Assembly: GCF_014138605.1 (NCBI RefSeq)
Contig: NZ_JACJHX010000002.1
Location: forward strand, 163,899-227,898
Source of the DNA: Peribacillus huizhouensis
GTDB lineage: Bacteria; Bacillota; Bacilli; Bacillales; DSM-1321
Length of the DNA: 64,000 bases
Reading direction: 5' to 3'
This document shows positions 36,662 through 46,389 of the stretch, in pieces (the first letter of the stretch is position 1; the number at the start of each line of letters is the position of its first letter). Under the pieces are notes generated by a model. The model made no database searches, was not told where the DNA came from, and saw only the letters and a list, made by a program, of their open reading frames with translations. Both the position numbers and the translations under genes were made by a program.

Positions 36662-39172
36662 ATGATGAAGAAAGTTTTAATCTCATTACTTTCTCTTGTG
36701 TTCGTATTTTCACTCGTACCGCTCACAGGAAGTGCAAACGAGCCACAGAAACCAGATGTGGAGTTGTGGAATGCAGTCAAACCACTCGAGACAACCGTTA
36801 CATTCCTAAACAGTGGCGCTCACCCTGATGATGAACGTAGCGATTTTCTTGCTTATTTATCAAGGGGATTAGGTGTGAAGACATCAAGCCTGATCGCAAA
36901 CCGGGGGGAAGGCGGACAAAATGAAATTGGCGATGAACTAGACAATGCCTTAGGGATTATCCGCTCCAGAGAAATGATTGAAGCAGCGAAAATTACCGGA
37001 GTAAAAGCCTATCATCTTAGTGAAACAACCTCTGATCCGATTTATGATTTCGGCTTTTCGAAAACACCTGAAGAAACATTAGCAAAATGGGGCGAAGACT
37101 TAACGTATGAACGGCTAATACGCTTTATCCGTACATATCAGCCTGATATTCTCATGCCTTCGTTCCAAAATGATGATACCCAACATGGCCACCACCGCAC
37201 CATGACGATTTTAAGTGAACGTGCTTTTAAAGATGCAGCCGATCCAACTGTTTTCCCACAACAATTGAAACAAGGCCTATCAGTATGGCAAGCGAAAAAG
37301 TTATATCTACCTGTTTCCACTAAAGAGAAAGCGACTACATCTATCGAAATCGGCACCTATGATCCCATATATGGCATGACCTACCCACAACTAGGCGAAC
37401 AATCGCGCTATCTGCACAAAAGCCAAGGGATGGGGTCCGATATCCCAGCTGCACCTCGCCAAGTCCACTTAGAATTGAAACAAACGGCTGTGGATACGAA
37501 AGGCAAGTTAGGCCTTTTTGAAGGAGTTCCTTATAATTTTACCGAGTGGTCTGCTAAGCTACCAAGCTCAGCGTCAAAATTAAAGTCGGAATTCATCAAT
37601 GTGCAGCGAAAATTGAACGCGGTTGTTGCCGCCTATCCGAATAAACAACACGTTTTCACAACAACCCAAACCGCGCTGTCTGATGTACGTTTACTTTCTG
37701 CCCAAATAAAAAAAGCAAAACTAAACGCAGAATTGAAAAATGACTTGCTCCACAAGGTTTCCTTAAAAGAAGAACAGTTACAAACTGCAAGCTATGTCTC
37801 ATCAGGTCTAAAAGTGCAAGCAAAAGCAGACTCGACAATCCTGACAAAAGGGCAAAAAACAAACGTAACCGTAACCGTGAAGAATTCAGGAAAGCAAACG
37901 TTGGAAAAAGTTGCTGCAACATTGGATGTGCCAAAAGGATGGAAAGCTAAGACCAAATCTAAAACAGTCAATTTAGCCCCAAATCAATCAACGACCATTA
38001 CGTACGAGATTGACGTGCCTAAAGATGCAGATTATTATCACGCTTATCATGAACCAGCACTTACAACAAGCATTTCGTATGAATTCGGGAAAACTAAAAC
38101 AACAGAAACCGAGGAATTGGAAGGAACCGTCGCTGTTCTACCAGATGTCAGTCTCACCCTTTCTCCTGAAGATATCGTCGTCAACACAGCCGATGGGCAA
38201 AAAGAAATACCTGTGAAAGTAACGGTGAAAAACTATCGAGATGGAAAAACATCCGCTGACGTTGCTTTACACACACCAAAAGATTGGAAAGTTTCTCCTA
38301 GCAAATCAACCGTTTCATTTACGAAAAATTTAGAAGAAAAACAAGTGAATTTCACCCTGACACCACCTAAAACGATTCAAGATGGTAAGTATAATCTAAC
38401 AGCTCAAGCTACGGTCGATGGAAAAACATTCAATTCGACAATTCAAGAAATATCCTATGATCATATCGGCACATTCTATTATCAATACGAAGCCGCAATC
38501 AACACTGTTGCCTTTGAACTACTAAAGCCAGCCTCATTAAAAGTCGGCTATATTGAAAGCGGATTTGATAAAGTAGCCGATTACTTAAGTAACGCAGGTC
38601 TCAATATTACAAAACTAACAGAAGCTGATTTAGCATCTGGCGATTTGAGTCAATATGATACGATTGTGACCGGCATTCGCGCTTACTTGTCTCGCGCAGA
38701 TTTAAAAGCAAATAATGCTCGCTTACTGCAATACGTTGAAAATGGCGGCCATCTTGTCGTGCAATATCACAAACCAGGTGATGGTTGGGATGAAAAGACG
38801 ACTGCCCCATATCCACTTACTCTTGGCAATCCATCGATTAAGTGGAGAGTAACCGATGAAAAAGCTGCAGTCAATGTCTTACAACCATATTCAGCCCTTT
38901 TCAATTTCCCGAATGAAATCACAACAAAAGATTGGGACAATTGGGTGCAAGAAAGAGGCTTATACTTCCCGATGAAGTGGGATTCACACTATGAAACATT
39001 CATATCCATGAACGATCCTAACGAAGATCCATTTGATGGCGGTATTCTAATGGCCAATTATGGCAAAGGCACGTATCTCTACACCAACCTTGTCTTCTAC
39101 CGCCAAATCCAAGGCCAAGTACCAGGTGGCTATCGAATTCTGACCAACTTGATAAGTTACGGAGCTGAATAA
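36662..39172 (+). CDS. Secreted PIG-L-family deacetylase with NEW3-like domains
   Basis: An 836-aa exported protein. The signal peptide is about residues 1-26 (SLVFVFSLVPLTGSANE). A PIG-L/LmbE domain follows (about 45-270) with the zinc motif AHPDDE and a later HGHHR, as in N-acetylglucosaminyl deacetylases. Residues about 380-620 form two beta-rich NEW3/CARDB-like repeats (VTVKNSG; VTVKNYRDGK). The last 200 residues resemble a class-I glutamine-amidotransferase-like fold (YDTIVTGIRAYLSRAD; NGGHLVVQYHKPG). It is divergent from the ROK/ABC/lyase operon. Deacetylation of an extracellular N-acetyl compound is inferred. Confidence 0.85.
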   Translation: MMKKVLISLLSLVFVFSLVPLTGSANEPQKPDVELWNAVKPLETTVTFLNSGAHPDDERSDFLAYLSRGLGVKTSSLIANRGEGGQNEIGDELDNALGIIRSREMIEAAKITGVKAYHLSETTSDPIYDFGFSKTPEETLAKWGEDLTYERLIRFIRTYQPDILMPSFQNDDTQHGHHRTMTILSERAFKDAADPTVFPQQLKQGLSVWQAKKLYLPVSTKEKATTSIEIGTYDPIYGMTYPQLGEQSRYLHKSQGMGSDIPAAPRQVHLELKQTAVDTKGKLGLFEGVPYNFTEWSAKLPSSASKLKSEFINVQRKLNAVVAAYPNKQHVFTTTQTALSDVRLLSAQIKKAKLNAELKNDLLHKVSLKEEQLQTASYVSSGLKVQAKADSTILTKGQKTNVTVTVKNSGKQTLEKVAATLDVPKGWKAKTKSKTVNLAPNQSTTITYEIDVPKDADYYHAYHEPALTTSISYEFGKTKTTETEELEGTVAVLPDVSLTLSPEDIVVNTADGQKEIPVKVTVKNYRDGKTSADVALHTPKDWKVSPSKSTVSFTKNLEEKQVNFTLTPPKTIQDGKYNLTAQATVDGKTFNSTIQEISYDHIGTFYYQYEAAINTVAFELLKPASLKVGYIESGFDKVADYLSNAGLNITKLTEADLASGDLSQYDTIVTGIRAYLSRADLKANNARLLQYVENGGHLVVQYHKPGDGWDEKTTAPYPLTLGNPSIKWRVTDEKAAVNVLQPYSALFNFPNEITTKDWDNWVQERGLYFPMKWDSHYETFISMNDPNEDPFDGGILMANYGKGTYLYTNLVFYRQIQGQVPGGYRILTNLISYGAE

Positions 39173-39182
39173 TTAGATGAAT

Positions 39183-40417
39183 GAACCTATGCATGTGTAT
39201 ATGTGCATAGGTTTTTTATTTTGGGCGAAACTAGCACTTATTTTTACCTTCAGACGTGGAAATCGCACAGCATTTTTACCATTTCGATCCGGATATCAAA
39301 TTTGCGAGCGCCATTTCGAATTTACGTGCCAGAATCGATACTTCTCGAGCGAGATTTGCGATTTGCGTGCCGGAGCCTAATTTAGGAAATAAAACTGATG
39401 CAGTAAACATTCCGGAACTACGACAAAAAAACGAATCTGAATTTTAACCAAACATGAGTTGTTAGGGAGCTAAATAAATACACGAACGAACCTATGCATG
39501 CGTGATAGTGCATAGGTTTTTTATTTATTACGAAACTATCTCTTACTTTTACCTTCAGGCGTGGAAATCGCCCATTATTTCTACAGTTACGATCCGGATA
39601 TCAAATTTGCGAGCGCCATTTCGAATTTACGTGCCGGAATCGGAGACTTACGTGCCAGAATCGATACTTCTCGAGCGGGATTTGCGATTTGCGTGCCGGA
39701 GCCTAATTTAGAAAGTAAAACTGTTGCAGTAAACATTCCGGAACTACGACAAAAAAACGAATCTGAATTTAAAAAAAACATGATTTGTTAGGGGGCTAAA
39801 TAAATACACAAACGAACCTATGCATGCGTGATATGTGCATAGGTTTTTTATTTATTACGAAACTATCACTTACTTTTACCTTCAGGCGTGGAAATCGCCC
39901 TCTATTTCTACAGTTACGATCCGGATATCAAATTTGCGAGCGCCATTTCGAATTTACGTGCCGGAATCGGAGACTTACGTGCCAGAATCGATACTTCTCG
40001 AGCGGGATTTGCGATTTGCGTGCCGGAGCCTAATTTAGAAAGTAAAACTGTTGCAGTAAACATTCCGGAACTACGACAAAAAAACGAATCTGAATTTAAA
40101 AAAAACATGATTTGTTAGGGGGCTAAATAAATACACAAACGAACCTATGCATGCGTGATAGTGCATAGGTTTTTTATTTATTACGAAACTATCACTTACT
40201 TTTACCTTTAGGCGTGGAAATCGCCCTCTATTTCTACAGTTACGATCCGGAAATCAAATTTGCGAGCGCAATTTCGAATTTACGTGCCGGAATCGTGGAT
40301 TTACGTGCCAGAATCGATACTTTTCGAGCGGGATTTGCGATTTGCATGCCGGATCCTAATTTAGGAAGTAAAACTGTTGCATTAAACATTCCGGAACTAC
40401 GACAAAAAAAACGGAAG
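39183..40417 (+). repeat. Four-copy tandem array, unit of about 327 bp, each with a terminator hairpin
   Basis: Copies begin GAACCTATGCATG at 39183, 39488, 39814 and 40141 (spacings 305, 326 and 327). Each opens with a hairpin CCTATGCA / TGCATAGG followed by TTTTTT, so the first copy is the terminator of the PIG-L gene. Inside each unit are degenerate words such as TTACGTGCCGGAATCG and GGGATTTGCGATTTGCGTGCC. Copy 1 lacks one internal ACTTACGTGCC-type sub-repeat of about 21 bp. Copies 2 and 3 are almost identical; copies 1 and 4 are more diverged. Short frames through the array repeat with it and are not genes. Confidence 0.92.
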
Positions 40418-40457
40418 ACCCATTATCAGGACTCCCGCTTTTCTATAAAACGTACTA

Positions 40458-40982
40458 TCATTTTCCTTCTAATACGTTAATAAACTCTCTTAAATAATCT
40501 GGCAGATCTGGTGGACGACGGCTTGAGATAAGATGTCCATCTGTAATAACCGGTTCGTCATACCAATTAGCACCTGCATTTTCCATATCATCTTTAATGC
40601 CAGGTGTACTTGTTACGTTTTTACCTTGCAAAATTTTCGCAGAAATCAATACCCAGCCTGCATGACAGATTTGACCAATTGGTTTTTCACTAGCATCCAT
40701 TTCTTGGATTAAGGAGATAACTTCAGGAAACCTTCTGATTTTATCAGGTGCCCAGCCTCCTGGTACTAGAATGGCATCATAGTCTTCTGGATTCACATCA
40801 CCATAAGCCATATCAGATTCTGCTGGCACACCGTACTTGCCGATATACGTCTCATTTGCCACTTCACCAGCAAGATGGACAATCGCTCCCTCTTCCCGAA
40901 GTCTGAGAATCGGATACCATAGCTCTAAATCTTCACACTCATGATGAACTAGGCTAATAACTTTCTTTCCTTCTAATCGCAT
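40458..40982 (-). CDS. DJ-1/PfpI-family protein
   Basis: A 174-aa cytosolic protein of the PfpI group of the DJ-1 superfamily. The nucleophile elbow is GQICHAGWVLISA, with the catalytic cysteine at about 105, and the conserved LVPGGWAPDKIRR precedes it. B. subtilis YraA and YfkM are similar in size. Members act as stress-response glyoxalases, deglycases or peptidases; the exact activity is disputed. The start has GGAGG. It stands alone. Confidence 0.9.
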   Translation of the reverse strand: MRLEGKKVISLVHHECEDLELWYPILRLREEGAIVHLAGEVANETYIGKYGVPAESDMAYGDVNPEDYDAILVPGGWAPDKIRRFPEVISLIQEMDASEKPIGQICHAGWVLISAKILQGKNVTSTPGIKDDMENAGANWYDEPVITDGHLISSRRPPDLPDYLREFINVLEGK

Positions 40983-41300
40983 GTTATTACCTCCTTATCT
41001 ATTTCTAATGCTATTCTACACCATTTTAAACTTTTTCGCTTGAACAAGTTAACTTTTCGGGTAAATTTGAATAACTCAAATAAAATCATTTATTGACTTT
41101 GGAAAACATAATCGATGAAAGTGAATGATTTTGAGGTATTATTTACTGAGTAAGAAGAACAGAAGTTATAATAAATAGAAGTTGTTTTTGAGCATGTTCA
41201 GGTTGAATATCTGTTTCTTGTTCTATTGAAAGATAAAGCCTCATCAAATTGTTCCATCACTTCGAAACTTTAATAAAATACAAAACCTAAACTTTTTCTA

Positions 41301-41373
41301 AATAAAGTGAAACTTCAATCAGTGGGGGTTCTTCACCCCCTATCGATTGTTAGCCCGTTAATGCGGGATAAGC
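41301..41373 (+). repeat. Dispersed AAAGTGAAACTTC repeat, copy 3
   Basis: It reads AATAAAGTGAAACTTCAATC, then a CAGTGGGGG / CCCCCT hairpin, and ends AGCCCGTTAATGCGGGATAA with its own small hairpin (CCCGTTAATGCGGG). This is the best-preserved copy beside that at 55075. The preceding 40983-41300 shows no gene. Confidence 0.65.
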
Positions 41374-41387
41374 CCAAACCACTTTAT

Positions 41388-41537
41388 CTATCTTACGCTT
41401 TTTGGCAAAATGGCCTGGAGCTTTAAAGACAATTCTTCCACTAGCTCATTGACTGTTACATCCCTCTCCGATTCTCCTTTTTCAAAAGCATCTTTGAGAA
41501 TGTGATAAAAGTCTTCCTTTGTTATACTTGCATTCAT
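41388..41537 (-). CDS. Small hypothetical protein, 49 aa
   Basis: The ATG at 41537 has GGGAG upstream. The product begins MNASITKEDFYHILKDAFEK, continues with DVTVNELVEELSLKLQAIL and ends KSVR. It is soluble, acidic and helical, with no TM segment. I do not recognise a named family. The coding look is good, but no neighbour gives a function. Copy 3 of the dispersed repeat lies 15 bases downstream. Confidence 0.45.
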   Translation of the reverse strand: MNASITKEDFYHILKDAFEKGESERDVTVNELVEELSLKLQAILPKSVR

Positions 41538-42063
41538 GATAAATTCTCCCTCGTTTATGTACAGAAATCATCCCCAAAAAGAGTCCAATTCAGCACTAGG
41601 CAATCCTTTTATCGTGTTATTTACACTTGCATTAAACAATGTGTAATACTTACTGGGTCTGACTCTTTATTTATGGAAGACCCCTCTCATTTCATAAGAA
41701 ACCGGAGCCTTGTCCTTATATACTGACTTGATAACTTGCTCAAACATCTTTTCCAAGCAGAAAATAATTAACAATCAAATCCTATTATTCAGTCATTTTA
41801 TTATTTTATCATATACAACTACTTTCTCACTTTGAATTATTTCGACAAAATTTGGGTAGCACAACCAAAACCTTTTGCTGTAAAATTAAATACCCCTTTT
41901 ACACGAAGCAAAACTATGAATAAAATGGAAATACTATATGCTTTTAGTTAATCACTAACAATATTATGACTGATAGCAAAGCAAATTAAATGAATAGAAA
42001 GTATGCATTTAATCAAATGTCTCCCTTATAACCTAAACTTTCCTTAATCCCCGGAATCAAAAA
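41538..42063. other. Intergenic region with a GGGTCTGACTC motif
   Basis: No gene is supported. The sequence contains one copy of the dispersed GGGTCWGACCC-like motif at about 41660 and otherwise AT-rich DNA. Confidence 0.5.
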
Positions 42064-42088
42064 CTGACCAGTATCGAGGACTGGTCAG
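42064..42088 (-). terminator. Terminator of the 78-aa membrane protein gene
   Basis: The stem CTGACCAGT / ACTGGTCAG is followed on the minus strand by TTTTTGATT, ten bases after the stop codon. Confidence 0.7.
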
Positions 42089-42097
42089 CATTTATTC

Positions 42098-42334
42098 CTA
42101 TTCCTTTTTCGCTGCCACATCCTCAGAAATATAAGCAGTTTCATCTACTATCTCAAACGCCGACATGCTCGTTCCACCTGTATTAACATTTTCTGGTACG
42201 TCAACTTCAGCAACAGACTTTTCTTCCCCTTTTTCTTTTGGAGAATTTAGGTAAACACAAAGAATAGCAATTGTTAATAATATACCAAATATAACTGCAA
42301 TTACAAGCGCCTTTTTTTGTCTATAATCCAACAC
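42098..42334 (-). CDS. Hypothetical single-TM protein, 78 aa
   Basis: It starts at GTG 42334 with an AGGTG site, then a basic N-terminus (DYRQKK), one TM helix (about 9-28) and an acidic extracytoplasmic tail rich in Glu, Val and Ser. The topology suggests a bitopic membrane protein with the tail outside. Family not recognised. Its own terminator supports it as a real gene. Confidence 0.6.
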   Translation of the reverse strand: MLDYRQKKALVIAVIFGILLTIAILCVYLNSPKEKGEEKSVAEVDVPENVNTGGTSMSAFEIVDETAYISEDVAAKKE

Positions 42335-42566
42335 TACACCTACTTTCTCAGATATCCCCTTCCTTAAATTAAGTATATTTTGATTATTTAGCTAAATTCC
42401 TTTTAATTTTTCTTATCTAATTAAGTTTTGAAGTAATAGGTGTTAAGATCAAGGTAATGTGGTTATTGCTTTCTTTAAGAAACGCATAAAATAGACTATG
42501 GAAAAAAATCATTTACTTCAATTTGAACTACAAGGACTTTCCACTAAAAGATAAGCTGGATCCTTC

Positions 42567-43634
42567 TTACGAATCTAAAAACGTCTTCCCCTTCAATTCA
42601 TTCAACGTGACAACAAATTCATAAAGAAGTTTATAGGAGTTTTCCATATCTTCTAAGTCCACTACTTCAATAGGTGTGTGCGTATAGCGCGATGGGATGG
42701 AAATAACACCTGCTGATACACCTTTATGTGTCATGTGGATCGCCCCTGCGTCTGTGCCAATGCCCATGAAAACTTCAAGCTGATGAGGAATATGGCCGTT
42801 CTCGGCGATCTTCTTTAAATGTTGCGTAACAAGTGGATGGGCAATGAATGATTTATCGACAATTTTAATACACGGACCGGCACCTAATACCCTAGTCCCC
42901 GTCATCAACACGTCATTTGTATCACTCGTCGGCGTAGTATCTAGTACTAACGCATAATCCGGTTCGACAGCAGCTGATACAACGGATGCCCCTCTTAGTC
43001 CGACTTCCTCTTGAACGGTAAATGCTCCGTAAATATCGCCATGTTTGGCACCTGATTCACGTAAGTTTTGCAGAAAATGAATCAGAACAGCACAGCCCGC
43101 TCTGTCGTCCAATGCTTTTCCGACAACACGATTGTTGCCTATTTGCTTACACTCGGTTCCATAAGAAATCGGCTGGCCTACGCGAATTCCCATCTCGATG
43201 ACATCTTCTTTCGAGCGGGCACCGACATCAATATATAGCTCACGATGATTAGCGACTCGGTTTGGGTCATCCCATTTCACATAATGAACGGATAGAGTCC
43301 CAATGACACCATGTACAATGCCACGATTTGCTTTAATAAGTACAGGTAAGGACAGCAAGATTCGGTCATCAAAACCACCTAATTTTTCAAATCGAATCAA
43401 TCCGTTATCTTCAATTTTTTTGACAATAAAGCCGATCTCATCCGTGTGTGCCGCAATAACTAATGATGGGAAACTTGCATCATTGCCATTTATTTTCACG
43501 AGTAAATTACCAACTGCATCAACATGGTATTCATCCACATAGTCTTTCACTTCACGTAAAATAAACCGTTGGACATCTTGTTCGAATCCACTCGGTCCAA
43601 CGATATTACTTAAACTTTTTAACAGTTCGTACAT
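42567..43634 (-). CDS. M42-family aminopeptidase (FrvX/YsdC-like)
   Basis: A 355-aa dinuclear metallopeptidase. Metal and catalytic motifs are visible: IAAHTDEIGF (His, Asp), ALDDRAGCAV (bridging Asp), FTVQEEVGLRGA (catalytic and ligand Glu), VLDTTPTSD and the final YTHTPIE histidine. Family members remove N-terminal residues from short peptides and form 12-mer tetrahedral particles. It lies about 150 bases downstream of the oligopeptide-binding protein gene, fitting a role in digesting imported peptides. Confidence 0.92.
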   Translation of the reverse strand: MYELLKSLSNIVGPSGFEQDVQRFILREVKDYVDEYHVDAVGNLLVKINGNDASFPSLVIAAHTDEIGFIVKKIEDNGLIRFEKLGGFDDRILLSLPVLIKANRGIVHGVIGTLSVHYVKWDDPNRVANHRELYIDVGARSKEDVIEMGIRVGQPISYGTECKQIGNNRVVGKALDDRAGCAVLIHFLQNLRESGAKHGDIYGAFTVQEEVGLRGASVVSAAVEPDYALVLDTTPTSDTNDVLMTGTRVLGAGPCIKIVDKSFIAHPLVTQHLKKIAENGHIPHQLEVFMGIGTDAGAIHMTHKGVSAGVISIPSRYTHTPIEVVDLEDMENSYKLLYEFVVTLNELKGKTFLDS

Positions 43635-43658
43635 AGTTGCTCCTCCTTAATAAGGGTC

Positions 43659-43742
43659 AGACCCCACTTTTACTATATCTCGTTTATTTGTCTCGTAAAT
43701 GAGGCAATAAACTTTGGATTTAGTGTGTGAGGTCAGACCCTT
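43659..43742. repeat. Pair of GGGTCAGACC motifs
   Basis: AAGGGTCAGACCCC near 43659 and GAGGTCAGACCCTTTATT near 43728 lie between the M42 gene and the peptide-binding protein gene. They belong to the dispersed GGGTCWGACCC group and could form a stem ending the transporter transcript. Confidence 0.45.
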
Positions 43743-43781
43743 TATTTCGTTAATATAGAGTGTAAGGACTAATCCTTTTCC

Positions 43782-45413
43782 TTAGTTCGTCAAGTACACT
43801 TCAGCAAAATTATCATTTTCCATTGGGTGGGCGTTAAATCCTTGTACATAGCCCGCAAGACCCATAGGTGGCGTAGTATGTCCAATCGTTACCCACGGTG
43901 CATCTTGATGGAAAATTTCTTGTGCTTGTTTATACAACTTGATACGTTCTTCTTGTTCAAACGTTACACGAGCTTGTTGCAAAAGTTTTGTAAACTCTTC
44001 ATTATTATAAAAAGCACGGTTGCTGGCTGGTTTTTCGATATTCGTATTGCTTAAGTTCGGGAATAAGAAATTATCTGGATCTGCCATAACACCCGTCCAA
44101 CCGTATAAGGCCATTGGATGTTCCCCTTCACCCGTCTTTTGTAAATACGTTGCCCATTCATACGTTTTGATTTCTGCGTCAATGCCGATTGCTTTCAAGT
44201 TCGCTTGCATCGCTTCGGCAATTTTTAATGGTTGTGGTAAATACGGTCTAGGATTGCTCATCGTCCATAATTCCGTTTTGAAGCCGTCTGGGAAGCCTGC
44301 TTCTGCCAGTAGCTTCTTCGCTGCTTCTACATCGTATTTGTAATCTTCAATCTCATCATTATAGCCCCAAAGTGAAGATGGGAATGGGTTTTTCGCCACT
44401 TCTGCATAGCCATTATAGAATGCATCAATTAATTCTTTCTTGTTAATCGCCATATTAATCGCTTGGCGTACTTTCACATTATCAAATGGTGCCATTTGTG
44501 TATTGAAAACCATGAATCCTGTGTTAAAACTTGGACGTTCAATTAAGCTTAATTGTGAATTGGCTTTGATTGTATCTGCATCATCTGGATTTAAGCCATC
44601 AATAATGTCTACTTCACCACTTTGAAGAGCAGTAAGACGGGATGAATTATCCGGAATCACACGGAAAATCATTTCATCTAAGTATGGTTGTCCATCGACA
44701 TAATAATTTTCATTTTTCTTTAAGACCACTTTGTCATTACGACTCCAGCTCTCGAACTTAAACGGTCCAGTACCAACTGGATGTTCATAAAACTTATCGC
44801 CATATTTTTTAATCGCATCGGGACTGGCAATTCCGAACATTGGAATCGCTAAATAACTAATAAATGGTGCTGTTTTTTCAGTTAATGTAATTTCTACTGT
44901 TGATGCATCTACTGCTTTTACAGAGGCAATTTTGTGATTTGGATCACCTTTAAATCCACCATACAGGAATGGATAGTACGGGAAGTCTCCCTTATGGTAC
45001 GGATTCGCTGGGTCCATCCAACGCTCAAAGTTGAATACAACAGCATCTGCGTTAAAATCGGTGCCATCTTGGAATTTTACACCTTGTTTAAGCGTAAGTG
45101 TCCATGTTAAGCCATCTTCAGAAACTTTATAAGATTCCGCTAGTTTTGGTTGTAATTCGAGCTTATCATCGTAAACAAACAATGTTTCAAAAATATTATG
45201 CGTCACACGGATCGACTCGCCATCCGTAACATTGATTGGGTCTAAGCCAATCGAATCTGCGCCGCGGCCATAGATTAATGTTCCACCGGCTTTTGGTTCC
45301 GTTGTTTCGCTCTTGTCTACAGCTTTTTCTTTGTTCCCACCAGAACAAGCTGTAAGCAATAATGTTAGTACGACTAAAATACTTACAAATAATGAAGAAT
45401 TTCTTTTCATCAT
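43782..45413 (-). CDS. Oligopeptide-binding lipoprotein (DppE/OppA family)
   Basis: A 543-aa family-5 solute-binding protein with a lipoprotein signal (LLLTACSGG, cysteine about 23). Recognisable segments are GADSIGLDPINVTDGES and YEHPVGTGPFKFESW, as in dipeptide and glutathione binders. The start has GGGGGAACG. Although its partners are encoded upstream, it is the last transporter gene in transcription order (D, F, B, C, binding protein). It delivers di- or oligopeptides to the DppB/DppC-like channel. Confidence 0.92.
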   Translation of the reverse strand: MMKRNSSLFVSILVVLTLLLTACSGGNKEKAVDKSETTEPKAGGTLIYGRGADSIGLDPINVTDGESIRVTHNIFETLFVYDDKLELQPKLAESYKVSEDGLTWTLTLKQGVKFQDGTDFNADAVVFNFERWMDPANPYHKGDFPYYPFLYGGFKGDPNHKIASVKAVDASTVEITLTEKTAPFISYLAIPMFGIASPDAIKKYGDKFYEHPVGTGPFKFESWSRNDKVVLKKNENYYVDGQPYLDEMIFRVIPDNSSRLTALQSGEVDIIDGLNPDDADTIKANSQLSLIERPSFNTGFMVFNTQMAPFDNVKVRQAINMAINKKELIDAFYNGYAEVAKNPFPSSLWGYNDEIEDYKYDVEAAKKLLAEAGFPDGFKTELWTMSNPRPYLPQPLKIAEAMQANLKAIGIDAEIKTYEWATYLQKTGEGEHPMALYGWTGVMADPDNFLFPNLSNTNIEKPASNRAFYNNEEFTKLLQQARVTFEQEERIKLYKQAQEIFHQDAPWVTIGHTTPPMGLAGYVQGFNAHPMENDNFAEVYLTN

Positions 45414-45475
45414 CGTTCCCCCTATTTTCTATATGGAAAGCGGTACGAAGTGTTCGTCCCGCAGTCTACCTATTT

Positions 45476-46372
45476 CTAGCTTTTCATTTTTGGATCTAAG
45501 GCATCTCTAAGTCCATCGCCCATTAAGTTAAAGCCAAGCACCGTCAGCATAATCGCAATTCCTGGGAATAAAACGGTCCATGGTGCCTGAATAATGTATT
45601 GCCTTGAATCGGCAAGCATTTTCCCCCATTCCGCTTGTGGAGGTTGAGCTCCCATTCCTAAAAATCCGAGTGCCGCCGCTTCAATAATGGCTGTTGCGAT
45701 CGCTAATGTAGCTTGCACAATAATCGGTGCTAAGCTATTTGGTAATACATGATGGAATAAAATACGACCATCACTCATCCCCACCGCTCGAGCCGCCATA
45801 ATATATTCTTCCTGTTTCACACTGAGTACTTTTGAACGAATGAGCCTGCCGAAATTCGGAATATTAATAATTGCAATCGCAATTAAGGCATTTTGTAAAG
45901 ATGGTCCCAATACGGCTACGACTGCAATCGCTAATAGAATACTAGGAAAAGCAAGCATAATATCAAAGATTCTCGAAATCACTGTATCGATCCATCGTCC
46001 GTAAAATCCGGCGATAATGCCAAGAAAACAGCCGATGATTACAGATCCCGCGACCGATACGAGGCCAACCCATAAAGAAATTCGCGCCCCATAGATAACC
46101 CGGGAAAAAATATCGCGGCCAAAATCATCCGTCCCGAACCAGTGCTCTGAAGATGGTGGGTTATTACGAATGGAAAGTTGTTGTTCATTGATACCATATG
46201 GCGCAAGTAGTGGTGCAAGGATCGCAATAATGATAAAAAATAGCACAATTCCTGAGCCAACTAATGCTACTTTGTTTTTCTTAAAGGTTTTCCACCCTTC
46301 TCGCCACGGGGAAACCGCTTCTTCCAGTTGAAGCTCATTTGTCTCATTTTCACGTTTTGCTAAAACCGGCAC
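45476..46372 (-). CDS. Peptide ABC transporter permease (DppC/OppC type)
   Basis: A 298-aa permease with an N-terminal cytoplasmic segment, the OppC-type N-terminal helix (KTFKKNKVALVGSGIVLFF) and a BPD domain with EAA loop (YIMAARAVGMSDGRILFHHV). It starts at GTG with GGGGGA upstream, 17 bases after the B permease. It pairs with the DppB-like permease. Confidence 0.93.
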   Translation of the reverse strand: MPVLAKRENETNELQLEEAVSPWREGWKTFKKNKVALVGSGIVLFFIIIAILAPLLAPYGINEQQLSIRNNPPSSEHWFGTDDFGRDIFSRVIYGARISLWVGLVSVAGSVIIGCFLGIIAGFYGRWIDTVISRIFDIMLAFPSILLAIAVVAVLGPSLQNALIAIAIINIPNFGRLIRSKVLSVKQEEYIMAARAVGMSDGRILFHHVLPNSLAPIIVQATLAIATAIIEAAALGFLGMGAQPPQAEWGKMLADSRQYIIQAPWTVLFPGIAIMLTVLGFNLMGDGLRDALDPKMKS

Positions 46373-46389
46373 AAAAATCCCCCTTCCCT

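Noticed and set aside
39256-40480. Several overlapping open frames of 60-90 codons on both strands
   Set aside because: They recur in each copy of the tandem repeat and arise from the repeat itself; no ribosome-binding sites or family signatures.
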